From Gammaproteobacteria bacterium UBA7310 (GTDB taxonomy: Bacteria > Pseudomonadota > Gammaproteobacteria > Pseudomonadales > Ketobacteraceae), in the NCBI GenBank assembly GCA_002471665.1, contig DKQK01000034.1:7110-14085 (forward strand): 6,976 nucleotides of DNA. Direction: 5' to 3'. The translations under genes were made by a program, and so were the position numbers. Every line of letters starts with the position of its first letter. Within the stretch, counting starts at the first letter, position 1. Below, in pieces: positions 5,284 to 6,976 of the stretch. Under the pieces are notes generated by a model. That model was not told where the DNA came from. It was given only the letters and a program-made list of their open reading frames with translations, and searched no databases.

Positions 5284-6954
5284 ATGCTCACACACATCAA
5301 CATCCGCAATTTTGCCATTGTCGAACAGCTGGATCTGGATATCCCCAACAAACTGACGGTGGTCACCGGTGAAACCGGGGCCGGCAAGTCGATCATGATC
5401 GATGCCCTGGGCCTGGCCCTGGGCAATCGCGCCGACTCCGGCTCCGTGCGCCACAGCGCCGACAAGGCGGAAATCCTCGCCACCTTTGATGTCCATAACA
5501 ATCCGGCCGCCCGCAGCTGGCTGCAAGCGCGGGATCTGGACGCCGACCACGAGTGCATCCTGCGGCGGGTGATTGCCGCCGATGGCCGCAGCCGAGCCTA
5601 CATCAACGGCACCCCCTCCCCGATCCAGAGCCTGAAAGAACTGGGGGAAATGTTAGTAAGTATTCACGGACAACACGAGCACCAGGCCCTGCTGCGCAGG
5701 GATACCCACCGTTTGTTGCTGGACGAGTTTGCCGGGCTCAACCAGCAGGCCAAAGCCGTAGCCGACGCCTTCCGCCATTGGCAAACAGCGCAGCAGGCGT
5801 TTGAACACTTCCGTGATCACGCCAAAGAGATGCAGGACCGGGCTGACCTGCTGCGTTTCCAGATCAACGAATTGGATGAGCTGAAACCCGTTGCCGGTGA
5901 ACTGGCCACGCTGGAGGCAGAACACAAGAAACTGTCCAATGTGGAATCCCTGCTCAGTCGCGGACAACAGGCGCTAACCGGGCTCAGTGAAGGCGACCCC
6001 AGCCTGGTGGACCAAACCCACAGTGTCCTGCACCTGTTGAAGGATATGCTGGACGAAGATCCCGGCCTGAAAGAGATGACCGAGCTGGTAGAAAGCGCCC
6101 GCATTCAGCTGGATGAGGCCGGTACCAGTCTGCGCCACTACCTCGACAGCCTGGATCTGGACCCGGAACACTACCAGACCCTGGATTCACGCATTGCGGC
6201 CTATTTTCACCTGGGACGAAAACATCGGGTTGACCCGCAACAACTGGCCGAACTCTGGCATGAATTGCAAACCGAGCTGGACGCCATTGATGGCGGCGAG
6301 GAAAAACTGGCCAAGCTGGAGCAGGCGGCAGAGGCGGCCCGGACGGCATATCTGGCAGCCGCCACCAAGCTGTCAAAAGGGCGCGCCAAGGAAGCCAAAA
6401 AACTGGGCAAACTCATTACCGAAAAGGTGCAACCGCTGGGCATGCCGGGGGCCGAATTTCAGGTAGACCTGCAGCCCCTCAGCACCGAACAGTATTCAGC
6501 CAACGGCCTGGAAACTGTGGAATTCATTGTCCGCACCAACCCCGGCCAGCCGGCCAAACCGCTCAACAAGGTGGCCTCCGGAGGCGAACTCTCCCGCATC
6601 AGCCTGGCTATTCAGGTGGCCTGCGCCGCCAAAACCAATGTGGCAACCCTGGTGTTTGATGAGGTGGACGTGGGCATCGGCGGCGGTGTTGCCCAGATCG
6701 TGGGTCAACTATTGCGGGAACTGGGCCACCATAACCAGGTTATGTGCGTCACCCACCTGCCCCAGGTGGCGGCTCAGGGCCACACCCATCTGCACGTAAA
6801 CAAGCAGACCAGCAAGAACCAGACACACACGGACATTGCAAAGCTGTCACAGGATGAGAAAGTAGCAGAGATTGCCCGGATGCTGGGCGGATTGAAGATT
6901 TCAGAACAGACTCTGGCGCATGCCAGGGAGTTGATTGAGGAAAGCCAGGCTTAA
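5284..6954 (+). CDS. recN: DNA repair protein RecN (SMC-like ATPase)
   Basis: SMC-like ATPase that acts early in recombinational repair of double-strand breaks, working with RecA on the nucleoid. The chosen ATG at 5284 gives 556 aa (the E. coli protein is 553 aa) and the family N-terminus MLTHINIRNFAIVEQLDLD. An in-frame ATG at 5239 would add 15 unrelated residues and overlaps the possible -10. Walker A is GETGAGKS (29-36). A long Leu/Glu/Gln-rich coiled coil spans roughly 150-360. The ABC signature ASGGELSR is at 431-438. Walker B, FDEVDVGIGG, has D459 and E460, and the switch His is H491 in VTHLPQVAAQ. All ATPase parts are present. It is divergent from hrcA. Neither start has a good Shine-Dalgarno, and no LexA-type CTGT-N8-ACAG is visible upstream although recN is usually an SOS gene. 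Confidence 0.98.
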   Translation: MLTHINIRNFAIVEQLDLDIPNKLTVVTGETGAGKSIMIDALGLALGNRADSGSVRHSADKAEILATFDVHNNPAARSWLQARDLDADHECILRRVIAADGRSRAYINGTPSPIQSLKELGEMLVSIHGQHEHQALLRRDTHRLLLDEFAGLNQQAKAVADAFRHWQTAQQAFEHFRDHAKEMQDRADLLRFQINELDELKPVAGELATLEAEHKKLSNVESLLSRGQQALTGLSEGDPSLVDQTHSVLHLLKDMLDEDPGLKEMTELVESARIQLDEAGTSLRHYLDSLDLDPEHYQTLDSRIAAYFHLGRKHRVDPQQLAELWHELQTELDAIDGGEEKLAKLEQAAEAARTAYLAAATKLSKGRAKEAKKLGKLITEKVQPLGMPGAEFQVDLQPLSTEQYSANGLETVEFIVRTNPGQPAKPLNKVASGGELSRISLAIQVACAAKTNVATLVFDEVDVGIGGGVAQIVGQLLRELGHHNQVMCVTHLPQVAAQGHTHLHVNKQTSKNQTHTDIAKLSQDEKVAEIARMLGGLKISEQTLAHARELIEESQA

Positions 6955-6963
6955 GCTTTCCTC
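6937..6963 (+). repeat. Stem-loop around the recN stop codon
   Basis: A perfect 9-bp stem, GAGGAAAGC (6937-6945) with GCTTTCCTC (6955-6963), puts the TAA stop (6952-6954) in its 9-nt loop. Only two T follow before TTCACAGAG, so it is a weak intrinsic terminator at best. It may stabilise the 3' end or be chance. The window ends 13 bp later. Confidence 0.45.
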
Positions 6964-6976
6964 TTCACAGAGTGCA

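Noticed and set aside
6952..6976. CIRCE-like pattern TAAGCTTTC-N9-GAGTGCA at the right edge
   Set aside because: The left half matches only 6 of 9 bases and overlaps the recN stop codon and stem-loop. The right half is cut by the window edge, and its last base already departs from GAGTGCTAA. More sequence would decide it, but it is probably chance.
1..6976. Mobile elements, CRISPR arrays, tRNA or rRNA genes
   Set aside because: No spaced direct repeats, transposase-like frames, terminal repeats or RNA-gene features were seen. Nearly all the DNA is accounted for by five housekeeping genes.

Overview
This window is a classic bacterial heat-shock chaperone locus with a DNA-repair gene facing away from it. 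Reading leftwards on the minus strand from about 5150, the order is hrcA, grpE, dnaK, dnaJ. recN starts about 130 bp away and reads rightwards. All five proteins look intact and typical of their families. Only dnaJ is cut, losing its last few codons at the left edge of the window. Protein sequences, moderately GC-rich codon use and two textbook sigma-32 promoters point to a gammaproteobacterium. The order dnaJ-dnaK-grpE-recN matches what I know of Pseudomonas and its relatives, with hrcA present between grpE and recN. I cannot name the genus from the sequence alone.

Region by region: 1-1127 holds dnaJ (minus). 1128-1295 is a dnaK-dnaJ gap packed with three stem-loops and a sigma-70-like promoter. 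1296-3233 is dnaK. 3234-3423 carries a near-perfect sigma-32 promoter for dnaK plus several small palindromes. 3424-4029 is grpE. 4030-4117 is the grpE leader, whose sigma-32 promoter straddles the hrcA stop codon. 4118-5149 is hrcA. 5150-5283 is the divergent hrcA/recN control region. 5284-6954 is recN, followed by 22 bp of tail. No gene-free stretch exceeds 300 bp.

How the genes fit together: DnaK binds and refolds client proteins, DnaJ delivers clients and triggers ATP hydrolysis, and GrpE swaps ADP for ATP. HrcA is normally the repressor of such genes through the CIRCE operator. Here I see strong sigma-32 promoters but no CIRCE at any gene in the window, so HrcA probably acts elsewhere (groESL would be the usual guess) or through a diverged operator. 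RecN is an SMC-like protein for double-strand-break repair and has no functional tie to the chaperones beyond neighbourhood.

I found no novel system. The interest lies in regulation: the paired sigma-32 promoters, the missing CIRCE, the hairpin cluster between dnaK and dnaJ, a possible temperature-sensitive helix at the grpE ribosome-binding site, and the lack of an obvious SOS box before recN.
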